Source: UBA961 sp049426725
GTDB lineage: Bacteria > Bacteroidota > Ignavibacteria > Kapaibacteriales > UBA961
Assembly (NCBI GenBank): GCA_049426725.1
Contig: JBMSYN010000002.1
Coordinates: forward strand, 62,001 to 126,000
DNA length: 64,000 nucleotides
Direction: 5' to 3'
The position numbers and the translations under genes are program-made. The first letter of the stretch is position 1; every line of letters starts with the position of its first letter. Below are positions 1-8,662 of the stretch, in pieces. Below the pieces are notes generated by a model that was given only the letters and a program-made list of their open reading frames with translations, was not told the DNA's origin and made no database searches.

Positions 1-1
1 C

Positions 2-1246
2 GAGAAACTTCCCCAGCTTCGTGCCGAGAGAACAACTTTGCTCAAAGAACATGGAGACACTCAAATCTCCACTGTTGCTATTGAGCAAGTGCTTGGTGGC
101 ATGAGGGCTGTACCCGCATTGCTTTGTGAAACTTCTTCGGTTTCTGCCGACGAAGGTCTTCGCATCAGAAATATTCCAATTCTCGAATTGACAAAGCAAA
201 CTCCCGAAGACATATTTTTCCTTCTCTGTACAGGCGTTTTGCCAAATGATGCAGAGAGAGCGGAAATCAGTGCAGCATTTGCATCAAGAGCGAATGTTCC
301 TGATTCTGTTTGGGACGTGCTCAAAGCATTGCCCAAGGATACACATCCAATGGTGATGCTCAGCATTGGCATTTTGGCATTGGAGAAAGAATCAGCATTT
401 CGCAAATCATATGAAGCGGGTGCTTCCAAAGATGAATTATGGAAAGCAACACTTGAAGATTGTGTGACATTGCTTGGTGGTGTCACCACAATCGCAGCCG
501 GGATTTATAGAATTCGTTTTGGCAAAGGCGATGTGATTGCTCCTAAAACCGGATTGGATTGGAGTGCAAATTTTGCACACATGCTAGGCATTAGCGATGA
601 TGCTTCTTGGCAAGATCTTGTCCGTTTGTATTTGGTATTGCATAGCGATCATGAAGGTGGAAATGTCAGTGCCATGACATCGCATGTAGTAAGCTCCGCA
701 TTGTCTGATGTGTTTTATTCAGTGAGTGCCGGTCTCAATGGTCTTGCGGGTCCATTGCATGGTTTGGCAAATCAAGAATGCTTGCGTTTTATCATGGATC
801 TTCGTCAAGAATTTGGTGGTGTTCCAACCGATGAGGCATTGCGTGAGTATTGCTTCAAGCGTCTTGGTTCAGGACAAGTCATCCCCGGATATGGTCATGC
901 TGTATTGCGCGTAACAGATCCAAGATTTACTGCTTTCCACCAATTTGCTGAAGAAAAAAATCTCAATGATGACAATGTGCAATTCATGAAGAAGTTATTT
1001 GCCATTGTTCCTGAAGTATTGAAGGAGCAAGGAAAAGCAAAGAATCCTTGGCCAAATGTTGATGCCGCTTCCGGTTCATTGCTGTATTACTATGGTATGA
1101 CTGAATTTGAATTCTATACAGTGATGTTCGGTGTTTCAAGAGCAATGGGTATTTGTTCTCAGATTCTCGTGCATCGCATGATGGGATCCCCAATTGTGCG
1201 TCCCAAGTCAATGACACTTGCCGAATTGCGTGGCATGATAAAGTGA
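2..1246 (+). CDS. gltA: Citrate synthase, eukaryotic (mitochondrial) type, 5' truncated by window edge
   Basis: Condenses acetyl-CoA and oxaloacetate to citrate in the TCA cycle. The frame is open to the first base and the residues before the TTG at 38 (EKLPQLRAERTT) already match the family, so the true start lies outside the window. Catalytic motifs are intact: GPLHGLANQE (His about 241 counted from the TTG at 38), PGYGHAVLR (His about 287) and WPNVDAASG (Asp about 342). The blocks HSDHEGGNVSA and QGKAKNPWPNVDA and the ending RPKSM match the animal/plant mitochondrial enzyme far better than the hexameric E. coli GltA. No allosteric NADH-binding domain is apparent. A terminator follows directly. 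Confidence 0.95.
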   Translation, partial: EKLPQLRAERTTLLKEHGDTQISTVAIEQVLGGMRAVPALLCETSSVSADEGLRIRNIPILELTKQTPEDIFFLLCTGVLPNDAERAEISAAFASRANVPDSVWDVLKALPKDTHPMVMLSIGILALEKESAFRKSYEAGASKDELWKATLEDCVTLLGGVTTIAAGIYRIRFGKGDVIAPKTGLDWSANFAHMLGISDDASWQDLVRLYLVLHSDHEGGNVSAMTSHVVSSALSDVFYSVSAGLNGLAGPLHGLANQECLRFIMDLRQEFGGVPTDEALREYCFKRLGSGQVIPGYGHAVLRVTDPRFTAFHQFAEEKNLNDDNVQFMKKLFAIVPEVLKEQGKAKNPWPNVDAASGSLLYYYGMTEFEFYTVMFGVSRAMGICSQILVHRMMGSPIVRPKSMTLAELRGMIK

Positions 1247-1265
1247 ATCAATTTAGTAGAATGAA

Positions 1266-1293
1266 AGCCTCATCGCATGATGGGGCTTTTTTT
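1266..1293 (+). terminator. Rho-independent terminator of citrate synthase
   Basis: Nine-base-pair stem AGCCTCATC/GATGGGGCT (one G-T pair) with a GCAT loop, followed by seven or more T. It starts 20 bases after the citrate synthase stop codon. Its end meets the stop of the convergent methyltransferase gene. Confidence 0.85.
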
Positions 1294-2125
1294 ATGTCTT
1301 TTTCGCAATGAGATATAATTCCACGCCTGTGAAATGCTCATAGATTCTCCCTAAAAACTTTTTTAATGATTGCTTATATCCAACATTTTCCAATAAAATT
1401 GTATCGGCAAGTAAACCTGCTTTAAATGTTGTTCTATTATTTGGTTTTCTGCTTTGACATTGAATGATTTCAAAGCCATGTTGTTCCAATAAAGAAATCA
1501 AAGCATTTTTTGAATAATGCACATAGTGATTGTTTGGTTGAAACCAAATCCAATAAGATCCAAGCATGCGACTCCAGAATGATCTAAAATCCGGGACGCG
1601 AATGAAAATGTGTCCATTTTGTCGGAGTCTGTTTCTGCAGTCCTCAATCAATTCATGTGGTTTCGTGAAGTGTTCGAGCACATGCCATAATGTGATGGCA
1701 TCAAATTCATCTTGTACTTGATCAAGTTGCGACATCACATTTAGACCGACTTGGTCGCAATATAATCTTGCTGAAGAGGAAGGCTCCACTCCTTGGACTT
1801 TATAACCAAATCTTCGACATTGATCCAAGAAATAACCCTTATCACAACCGATGTCAAGAATTGTTGATCCCGAATGAACTCCGTATTTCTCCAATTGTGA
1901 GATAAGCCAATACATTTCAGGAATTCTGAATAATCTTCGATGTTCAGAGGCATGTGTTTCACGCTCACTCATCGCATACGATTCAGAATAATATGCATCC
2001 AGGTCATGTTGAAGTGGTGGTTGTTCCAAATAATGAACATCGCATGTATTGCAATGCAAGAGAGTCAAGCCGCACTTCTTTATTTTAGTCAAGGACTTGC
2101 CATGACAAATAAGGCAAGAATTCAC
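1292..2125 (-). CDS. Class I SAM-dependent methyltransferase with N-terminal Cys cluster
   Basis: 277 residues, GTG start as called. The N-terminus carries CLIC (residues 4-7) and CNTC (26-29), a zinc-ribbon-like pair seen in methyltransferases of sugar and surface-glycan pathways. The Methyltransf_23/11 Rossmann core follows: motif I ILDIGCDKGYFLD at about 90-102, an acidic residue in GVEPSS, and ITLWHVLEHF at about 145-154. The family transfers a methyl group from S-adenosylmethionine to small molecules or glycans. The substrate cannot be read from the sequence and no glycan genes adjoin it, so specificity is unknown. It is convergent with citrate synthase. Confidence 0.8.
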   Translation of the reverse strand: MNSCLICHGKSLTKIKKCGLTLLHCNTCDVHYLEQPPLQHDLDAYYSESYAMSERETHASEHRRLFRIPEMYWLISQLEKYGVHSGSTILDIGCDKGYFLDQCRRFGYKVQGVEPSSSARLYCDQVGLNVMSQLDQVQDEFDAITLWHVLEHFTKPHELIEDCRNRLRQNGHIFIRVPDFRSFWSRMLGSYWIWFQPNNHYVHYSKNALISLLEQHGFEIIQCQSRKPNNRTTFKAGLLADTILLENVGYKQSLKKFLGRIYEHFTGVELYLIAKKT

Positions 2126-2249
2126 GAAGATTTCCGATATTGTGTATCATAAAGTTAAGGAAAAATCAGACTTGGCTGATTGTAAAAGTTATGTGAGAAG
2201 GGCAAGCGTCTTCATGGGAATTATATTCTTCATTGTCATTTGGTGATTG

Positions 2250-3800
2250 ATGAATTCAGTTGATAAAAAGAAGTCCAAAAAGGGTAAAACGCTAAAAGTT
2301 CTATCCAGAGAGATTATTGATTCCATTCGTGCCGATCAAGGGAAGGACCTTCCTGTAATTGCAGATTCAATTAAACAGTCTATAGAAGGCAATCAGCATT
2401 TGAAAGAAGCAATGCTGAATTTCATAGAAATCTATCTTCAAAGAAGATCATTTTCACCTGAAGAAATGAAAATGAGAATTGTTGAAGTCTGTGCTCAATT
2501 TGCAAAGCACAAATCTTATGAATTAAATGCTCGGGCAAGATTGCTCATGGCTAGCCATTACCTTGTAACTTATAAGCACTTTGCCGAAAGTTTAAGTGAA
2601 CTTATTGCAGTTGAACTCATAGCGCAGAGGCATCTTGGAAACAATCACATGATTCTTTGTGAAGCATTGTTCACAAAGGGTTCCGTGTATTATTTTCAAG
2701 GAGACTTGGAATCTTCGAACAAAGCAATTGAACAAGCTTTGGCTTTGCAAGTTTTTGCAAAAGCAACACATGAATTGCAGTATAAATTACATATCAACTT
2801 GGCTCGAAATTATTCGATGTTGAAAAATACGGTGAAATTAAGGGAGCATCTTGAGAAGGCCGAAAAAAGTTGGGAGCATTATTTAGGGGAATATGACAGA
2901 GTTGCTTTGTTTTTGAGAAGATCGGACTTATTACAGTTTGAGAATAACTGGGAAGGAGCTTATCAGATACTTAATGAAGGATTGGAGTTTTATAAGGCTA
3001 CCCCCTTTATATTGAGAACTGCAGAGTTCTATAAGGAGATCGGCGTCTTTTTAAGTTTAAAAGAGAACCCTTTCAAAGATTTCAAGAAATCAGTGGAATC
3101 ATTAGAGCAGGCTCTATTATTATCCCGAGAAATGAAGATCCAGCGAATGGAATCGGCAATTCTTGAAAATCTTTGGCAAGCGGCATTCGATTTTCAAGAA
3201 TGGAAAATCTGTTCAGAAAAACTCATTGAATATAATGATGTGATGAACAGTATTAAACAAGAAGAGTTAAATATTCATTTGAAGAGATTGGAACAATTTG
3301 ATAAGGAAGAAAAATTACGTTTGATGTCTGAAGGGAAACCCAGTTACAATAAAGATATAGTGGATGAAGTAATGCAATTGAGAGTAGAAAATGATTTGTT
3401 GAGAAAGAAAAACAGTCATTTTCAGAATATTCTTTCCGACTTAGATTCGGTGGTTGAAAGAATTTCACAATCAACTAAGATAAGGCCGACCATCATCCAT
3501 GAATTAGAGAGTATTGTGGAAAAGGGAAGGCGCAATATCTCTGTTTTGGATGCAAAGTTGTCTGAAAGTGAGGACTTATATCCAAGTTTCTCCTCTTCTT
3601 TGTTGAAGCTCATTCCATCAATAACCCCAATGGAGATGAAAGTCGCAAAACTTATGCGAATTGGTTTGAACACTCAATATATCTCATCAGTCTGTGGTGT
3701 TACAACTAAAAGCATAGAAAATCACAGAATGAATTTGCGGAAGAAGTGCAATCTTGGCCCAAAACAATCCCTATCTGCTTATATCATGTCTGTTACATAA
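2250..3800 (+). CDS. TPR-repeat regulator with C-terminal LuxR-type HTH
   Basis: 516 residues from the ATG at 2250 (a TTG lies just upstream at 2247). The N-terminal three quarters is all-helical with tetratricopeptide-like repeats, for example the segment around KGSVYYFQGDLESSNKAIEQ. A predicted coiled coil at about 370-410 (LRVENDLLRKK) links to a GerE/LuxR helix-turn-helix at about 457-516: ITPMEMKVAKLMRIGLNTQY, then TTKSIENHRMNLRKK. There is no transmembrane segment, signal peptide or receiver domain, so it is probably cytoplasmic. Similar TPR-LuxR proteins are common in Bacteroidota, usually with unknown signals. The gene is monocistronic, in front of a strong terminator. Confidence 0.8.
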   Translation: MNSVDKKKSKKGKTLKVLSREIIDSIRADQGKDLPVIADSIKQSIEGNQHLKEAMLNFIEIYLQRRSFSPEEMKMRIVEVCAQFAKHKSYELNARARLLMASHYLVTYKHFAESLSELIAVELIAQRHLGNNHMILCEALFTKGSVYYFQGDLESSNKAIEQALALQVFAKATHELQYKLHINLARNYSMLKNTVKLREHLEKAEKSWEHYLGEYDRVALFLRRSDLLQFENNWEGAYQILNEGLEFYKATPFILRTAEFYKEIGVFLSLKENPFKDFKKSVESLEQALLLSREMKIQRMESAILENLWQAAFDFQEWKICSEKLIEYNDVMNSIKQEELNIHLKRLEQFDKEEKLRLMSEGKPSYNKDIVDEVMQLRVENDLLRKKNSHFQNILSDLDSVVERISQSTKIRPTIIHELESIVEKGRRNISVLDAKLSESEDLYPSFSSSLLKLIPSITPMEMKVAKLMRIGLNTQYISSVCGVTTKSIENHRMNLRKKCNLGPKQSLSAYIMSVT

Positions 3801-3952
3801 ATTTTCAATCGTTAGAGAAAATATAGGGTTTTTATGGGGTATGATTCATGTATAATCCCTGTAAGTTGCCATATTATCACAGTGATTCGGAATAGGGTGA
3901 TATTCTGCATCTCGGGATGATCTTTACATTGGCTATCAGGGGTCAGGATACG

Positions 3953-3992
3953 GCAGCAGCTCTCAAGTATATTGAGAGCTGTTGCTTTTTTT
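3953..3992 (+). terminator. Very strong intrinsic terminator or attenuator upstream of the Cache lipoprotein
   Basis: A 14-bp stem (3953-3966 with 3972-3985, one G-T pair) with loop GTATA is followed by T at 3986-3992. It ends only about 8 bases before the ribosome-binding sequence GGAGG of the next gene. It may terminate the LuxR transcript (150 bases downstream of its stop), a short RNA starting near the TATAAT at 3851-3856, or act as an attenuator for the lipoprotein gene. Confidence 0.85.
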
Positions 3993-4024
3993 GCATTTTG
4001 GGAGGAATATTTTTGAGGATTGCA

Positions 4025-4525
4025 ATGAATAATCATGTTCGAATCTATGTGGCAGGCATAATGTTATGGTTGTTTGCGACAATTGGATGTTCTGAATCAA
4101 CCGCTCCTATTGGCAAAGAAGCCAAAATTGAGAATGCATTAAGAAATTTTGTTCAGTCATTTGAAACAGGTACCATTGCCTTTGACAGCAGTTCTTTGTC
4201 TGGGAGGGTAAAGACATATTTGCAATCATGTGATGATGATTCTTTTGGAGCTACCATTTGCAAGATTAGCAATGGGAAAGGTGTATTTAGTCCATATTGG
4301 TTTAGGACAAAAGATGGGCTTGCTTACAAGGACTTGGCAGCAGACTCCACCTATGCAATCGATGCTCAAGATTGGCTCAGCAAACCATTGCTTGAAAATA
4401 AAGAAATATGGTCTGAACCCTATTTTGATGCCGGTGGGGGAGAAATCTGGATGAAAACTCTTTCTATACCTATCCGTAAAAATGGAGTAGTGATTGGTGT
4501 TGCAACCACTGATATGCGGCAATAA
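4025..4525 (+). CDS. Orphan Cache (PDC-type) sensor-domain lipoprotein
   Basis: 166 residues from the ATG at 4025. An in-frame TTG at 4013 has the better Shine-Dalgarno (GGAGG at 4001-4005) and is an alternative start. A start at 3917 is rejected because a strong terminator lies between. The N-terminus is a lipoprotein signal (hydrophobic run ending FATIGC, then Ser-Glu). The mature part ends in a Cache signature: WSEPYFDAGGGEIWM, then a Pro-Ile pair and NGVVIGVATTDM. Cache domains are normally the extracellular ligand-binding part of chemoreceptors and histidine kinases. Here there is no transmembrane or signalling domain, so it would be a free lipid-anchored sensor or binding protein. No partner kinase is adjacent. 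Confidence 0.7.
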   Translation: MNNHVRIYVAGIMLWLFATIGCSESTAPIGKEAKIENALRNFVQSFETGTIAFDSSSLSGRVKTYLQSCDDDSFGATICKISNGKGVFSPYWFRTKDGLAYKDLAADSTYAIDAQDWLSKPLLENKEIWSEPYFDAGGGEIWMKTLSIPIRKNGVVIGVATTDMRQ

Positions 4526-4526
4526 A

Positions 4527-4555
4527 AAAACCGATTTCAGGAATGAATCGGTTTT
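4527..4555 (-). terminator. Terminator of tRNA-Val (bidirectional hairpin)
   Basis: Ten-base-pair stem AAAACCGATT/AATCGGTTTT. On the minus strand it is followed by a run of seven T, right after the tRNA 3' end. On the plus strand it begins just past the Cache lipoprotein stop and may also end that transcript, but with only four T. Confidence 0.75.
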
Positions 4556-4558
4556 GGG

Positions 4559-4632
<74 letters not shown>

Positions 4633-4756
4633 AAAATTGAATGGCAAAAATACGCACTCTTGACGAAATCAGAAAGAGTTCAAGAAAAAAGCAATTCTCT
4701 TGTGCTTAAGCAGAGTAATTTGTCCCCAATCCCCTCATGATAAGCCCCTCCTTTCG

Positions 4757-4764
4757 TATATTTG
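4757..4764 (+). promoter_or_regulatory. Possible Bacteroidota-type -7 element for hppA
   Basis: TATATTTG fits the TAnnTTTG -7 consensus known in Bacteroidota. It lies about 83 bases before the chosen hppA start. No TTG at the expected -33 spacing is evident, so this is a weak call. Confidence 0.3.
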
Positions 4765-4846
4765 CAAGCCGAATGTTTGTAGTTATCTTCTTACTAACAT
4801 TCTCATTCATTTGACAATTACTTGTTCCACTTTTCAGACTTTTTGT

Positions 4847-6982
4847 ATGACAGTTGGATTGATACTTGCTCTTGGCGCAGTGGCGCTAATCGTTGCATTA
4901 TTTTATTCACGTAGAGTGAATGCAATTTCCATTGATACGGGTGCTTCTTCCCCTGAGGAGGTTGCGAAATTGACTGAGATTTCTTCTGCGATTGCAGAAG
5001 GAGCGATGGCATTTCTCAAAAGAGAATATCGCATTTTGTCTTTGTTCATGGGTTTGTTTGCGATCATCATCGTATTCACCGTCAATGATGACCATGCAGG
5101 CGTGCCACTTGGTTTGTGGTCGGCGATCTGCTTTTTGATTGGCGCTGGTACATCTGTTGCCTCCGGCTATATCGGAATGAAGATTGCAACCAAAGGGAAT
5201 GTTCGCACGGCTGCCGCTGCCAGAATTTCTTTGCAGAAATCATTCCGCATTGCATTCGAATCGGGTGCGGTGATGGGTTTTGGATTAACCGGTCTTGCGG
5301 TTGTTGGGTTGATTCTTGTGTATTTGGGTCTTGTCACTCTTCATCCATCAGTAGATCAACATTTCATCATGGAAATTCTTTCAGGATTTGCATTGGGTGG
5401 TTCATCCGTTGCATTATTTGGGCGTGTTGGTGGTGGTATTTATACCAAAGCCGCTGATGTTGGTGCCGATCTTGTTGGAAAAGTTGAAGCAGGTATTCCC
5501 GAAGATGATCCACGCAATCCTGCTGTTATTGCAGACAATGTTGGTGACAATGTTGGTGACATAGCGGGAATGGGAGCTGACTTGTTTGGATCCGTTGCGG
5601 AATCAACTTGTGCCGCGATGGTTATTGGAGCTGCTTCCTTCGCAATGCTTGAAGGTGAAGCCAGAACGTCTGCTTTGCTCTTTCCTTTGTTTGTGAGTGG
5701 CGTTGGCATTATTGCAAGTTTGGTTTCGCTCTTCTTTGTAAGCCCAAAATCTGAAGAGAAAGTTGAATCATCTCTTAAAAATGCATTGATCATTTCAACG
5801 ATTTTGATGTTGATTGCTCTCTATCCTTTTACAATGAACATGCTCCCTGAATCATTCATGTTGGGTGAGCGCATGCATACAAACATGGGAGTATTCATTA
5901 CGCTTGCAGCAGGATTGATTGCTGGTTTGGCAATTGGTTTGATCACCGAATATTATACATCACATAGATATGCGCCGGTAAGAGAAGTTGCAGATGCATC
6001 ACAAACAGGTGCAGCAACAAATATCATCTACGGATTATCACTCGGTTATAATTCTTCTGTTCTTCCAATGCTTATCATGGCTGTGACTGTCGTTATTGGA
6101 TTTTCCTTTGCGGGAATGTATGGCATTGCAATGGCTGCGATAGGCATGCTTGGGACAATTGCAGTTGGTTTGACAATCGATGCTTATGGTCCTGTTTCCG
6201 ACAATGCAGGTGGTATTGCCGAAATGGCAGAAATGGGTAAAGACATACGCAAACGCACAGATGCATTGGATGCAGCAGGAAATACAACCGCAGCAATTGG
6301 AAAAGGTTTTGCTATTGGTTCTGCCGCATTGACTTCACTTGCATTGACAGCGGCATTTTTGACAAGAGCAAAATTGCCAAATATCAATATGCTTGACCCA
6401 ATCGTGATGGCAGGTTTATTTGTTGGTGCCGCATTACCATTTGCATTTTCAGCCATGACCATGCGCTCAGTTGGTAAAGCAGCATTCAGCATGATTGAAG
6501 AAGTGCGTCGTCAGTTCAGAACCATTCCTGGATTATTGGAAGGAAAAGCAAGAGCAGAGTATGGAACCTGCGTTGATATTTCAACCAAGGCATCATTGCG
6601 TGAAATGATTGCACCCGGCTTGCTTGTTATCGTTACTCCACTTCTTGCAGGTTGGTTATTTGGTGTACACATGGTTGCCGGTCTATTGATTGGAGCTTTG
6701 ATTGTTGGCGTAATGCTTGCGATTTCCATGGCAAATTCCGGTGGCGCATGGGACAATGCAAAGAAATACATTGAAACAGGACAATTGGGCGGCAAAGGAT
6801 CGGATACCCATAAAGCTGCAGTTGTAGGTGATACTGTGGGTGATCCATTCAAAGACACTTCCGGACCATCTTTGAATATCCTCATCAAATTGATGGCGAT
6901 CATTTCACTCGTCTTTGTTCCGTTTTTTGTTGAAAAAGGTGGTATTCTATTGTCAGTGTTTGGTCTAGGACAACAACACTGA
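4847..6982 (+). CDS. hppA: K+-dependent membrane-bound pyrophosphatase (ion pump)
   Basis: 711 residues from the ATG at 4847, typical for the family. It couples hydrolysis of pyrophosphate to H+ or Na+ export across the cytoplasmic membrane. About 16 hydrophobic segments are present. The substrate-binding signature is complete: VGKVEAGIPEDDPRNPAVIA, then DNVGDNVGDIAG. A second Asp-rich site, DTVGDPFKDTSGPSLN, is near the C-terminus. The stretch GNTTAAIGKGFAIGSA has Ala and Gly at the positions that are Lys and Thr in K+-independent enzymes, so K+ dependence is expected from established family rules. GADLFGSVAESTCAAM resembles plant-type H+ pumps, but the ion specificity is an inference. The upstream in-frame extension to 4700 lacks family similarity. 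Confidence 0.95.
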   Translation: MTVGLILALGAVALIVALFYSRRVNAISIDTGASSPEEVAKLTEISSAIAEGAMAFLKREYRILSLFMGLFAIIIVFTVNDDHAGVPLGLWSAICFLIGAGTSVASGYIGMKIATKGNVRTAAAARISLQKSFRIAFESGAVMGFGLTGLAVVGLILVYLGLVTLHPSVDQHFIMEILSGFALGGSSVALFGRVGGGIYTKAADVGADLVGKVEAGIPEDDPRNPAVIADNVGDNVGDIAGMGADLFGSVAESTCAAMVIGAASFAMLEGEARTSALLFPLFVSGVGIIASLVSLFFVSPKSEEKVESSLKNALIISTILMLIALYPFTMNMLPESFMLGERMHTNMGVFITLAAGLIAGLAIGLITEYYTSHRYAPVREVADASQTGAATNIIYGLSLGYNSSVLPMLIMAVTVVIGFSFAGMYGIAMAAIGMLGTIAVGLTIDAYGPVSDNAGGIAEMAEMGKDIRKRTDALDAAGNTTAAIGKGFAIGSAALTSLALTAAFLTRAKLPNINMLDPIVMAGLFVGAALPFAFSAMTMRSVGKAAFSMIEEVRRQFRTIPGLLEGKARAEYGTCVDISTKASLREMIAPGLLVIVTPLLAGWLFGVHMVAGLLIGALIVGVMLAISMANSGGAWDNAKKYIETGQLGGKGSDTHKAAVVGDTVGDPFKDTSGPSLNILIKLMAIISLVFVPFFVEKGGILLSVFGLGQQH

Positions 6983-7009
6983 TACAATAAGACATACGCA
7001 AAATCGTGT

Positions 7010-7049
7010 ATCGCCGCCCTCAAAGTCATAAATCTTTGTTGGCGGCGAT
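7010..7049 (+). terminator. Stem-loop after hppA, possible terminator without T-run
   Basis: Nine-base-pair GC-rich stem ATCGCCGCC/GGCGGCGAT with an inner CAAAG/CTTTG helix, 28 bases after the hppA stop. No run of T follows, so it may be a processing or stabilising hairpin rather than a classical terminator. Confidence 0.5.
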
Positions 7050-7156
7050 TGTCATTCATGCATTTCACCCCAATGCATGAACTCATTGCATAAATCTTGG
7101 GACCCTTGCAATCAATCCATTCGGGGATATGTTTCACAAACTTTAAGAGGTTATCC

Positions 7157-8557
7157 ATGGATATCTCACAAGTACTACTCTTTCTATTGCTCTTCATGAG
7201 CATGATTACAATGTGGTTTTCATTTCGAAAATCAAATGAATCTTCCAAACAAGATGGTTTGGATAAACTCATCAAATTGGATGCAGACATTTCGCGGATG
7301 GATCCACTCATTCGTGAAGAATTTGCACGTAATCGCGAGGAGAATCTTCGTGCTTTGCGTGAGGCACGTCAAGAGCAAGAACAAGCATTGCTCTCATTTG
7401 AAAAACGTTTCTCCGATAGCGTAAAAGATCTTAATGAAATGCAAAGAGTAAAATTCGATGATCTTGTTCAGAAGCAGGAAAGCATACGAAAAAACACCGA
7501 TGAAAAATTGGGTGAAATTCGTGGAACCGTTGAAGTCAAGCTGAGAACTTTGCAGGAAGACAATGCAAAACAACTCGGCGAAATGCGGAAAACAGTTGAT
7601 GAAAAACTTCAGGAAGGATTGGAACAACGATTCAATGAATCATTCAAATTAATCAGTGATAGACTCGAGCAAGTTCACAAAGGTCTCGGCGAAATGCAAG
7701 GTTTGGCGCATGGCGTGGGGGATTTGAAGAAAGTCCTCAGCAATGTGAAAACACGCGGAGTTTTCGGCGAAGTTCAGCTTCGAATTCTCCTCGAGGAATT
7801 TTTGACTAGATCTCAGTATGATGAAAATGTTTCTGTGAAAGAGGGATCGCAAGAAAGAGTTGAATTTGCTGTAAAAGTGCCAAGCAGAAATGAATCAGAG
7901 CCAAATGTCTTGATTCCAATCGATTCAAAATTCCCCATTGAAGCTTATGAAAGATTGATGGATGCATATAACTCCGTAGGATCAATCACGCAAAAAGAAT
8001 TAGATTCCGCAAAGAAAGCATTCGTCGATGTTGTTGTTGCAAATGCAAAAACAATTTCATCCAAATATTTGAATCCTCCTGTGACTACGGATTTTGTAAT
8101 CATGTTTGTACCTACAGAAGGACTGTATGCAGAGATTTTGAATCAGCCCGGATTAACCGACACGATTCGAAGAAATCATCAAGTGGTTATCACAGGGCCA
8201 ACAACATTGGTTGCGCATCTTAGCACATTGCAACTCGCATTCAGACATTTGTCAATTGAACGACGCACAACAGAAGTATGGCAAGTTCTCAATGCCGTTA
8301 AGAATGAATTCGGAAAATTTGGTACTGTCCTCGAAGCAACAAAAAGGAAATTGGAATCGGCTGCCAAAGAGATAGACCAAGCAGGTGTGAGATCCAGAGC
8401 GATTGAAAGACAACTTCGAGATGTGCAAGAATTGCCTCCGGGAGAAAGTCGGAAAATTCTTGACCTGCCACCTTTTGCCGAATCTGATAACCCCCAGATT
8501 GACCCCGGCAATGATCCGGAAAGTGATTCTAATGACTCTTCGCAAAATGATTCATGA
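7157..8557 (+). CDS. rmuC: DNA recombination protein RmuC family
   Basis: 466 residues from the ATG at 7157, which follows AAGAGG. Order of parts: an N-terminal membrane anchor (about residues 3-20), a long charged coiled coil (about 25-170), then the conserved RmuC domain with the G-V-F-GE-QL-LL signature (TRGVFGEVQLRILLEEF), the P-IDSKFP motif (VLIPIDSKFPIEAYERL) and MFVPTEGLYAEIL. RmuC proteins have a restriction-endonuclease-like fold and limit recombination at inverted repeats. The acidic Asp/Ser/Asn-rich tail is probably disordered. A UUCG-loop terminator follows. Confidence 0.93.
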   Translation: MDISQVLLFLLLFMSMITMWFSFRKSNESSKQDGLDKLIKLDADISRMDPLIREEFARNREENLRALREARQEQEQALLSFEKRFSDSVKDLNEMQRVKFDDLVQKQESIRKNTDEKLGEIRGTVEVKLRTLQEDNAKQLGEMRKTVDEKLQEGLEQRFNESFKLISDRLEQVHKGLGEMQGLAHGVGDLKKVLSNVKTRGVFGEVQLRILLEEFLTRSQYDENVSVKEGSQERVEFAVKVPSRNESEPNVLIPIDSKFPIEAYERLMDAYNSVGSITQKELDSAKKAFVDVVVANAKTISSKYLNPPVTTDFVIMFVPTEGLYAEILNQPGLTDTIRRNHQVVITGPTTLVAHLSTLQLAFRHLSIERRTTEVWQVLNAVKNEFGKFGTVLEATKRKLESAAKEIDQAGVRSRAIERQLRDVQELPPGESRKILDLPPFAESDNPQIDPGNDPESDSNDSSQNDS

Positions 8558-8576
8558 TGCATTATGAAAAGAATAT

Positions 8577-8605
8577 GGCGAGACTTCGGTCTCGCCTCTG
8601 TTTTT
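8577..8605 (+). terminator. Terminator of rmuC with UUCG tetraloop
   Basis: Perfect 8-bp stem GGCGAGAC/GTCTCGCC closed by a C(TTCG)G tetraloop, an extra-stable RNA loop, followed by TCTGTTTTT. It starts 19 bases after the rmuC stop and overlaps the spurious N-terminal extension of the next frame, supporting the ATG at 8663 for that gene. Confidence 0.9.
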
Positions 8606-8662
8606 CAGGGTGATTTTTCTTGCAATCTGTGTATCTTGCAATCCCTTAATTCAAACCAAATC

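Noticed and set aside
3917..4012. Longer start of the Cache lipoprotein
   Set aside because: It would run through the strong terminator stem at 3953-3985 and lacks a signal peptide at its start.
4700..4846. Extended N-terminus of the pyrophosphatase
   Set aside because: Residues are not family-like, and the hydrophobic first helix of the pump starts at the ATG at 4847.
6511..7311. 266-residue minus-strand reading frame antisense to hppA and rmuC
   Set aside because: It mirrors the strong codon pattern of hppA and rmuC and has no recognisable motif or ribosome-binding site; it is a shadow frame.
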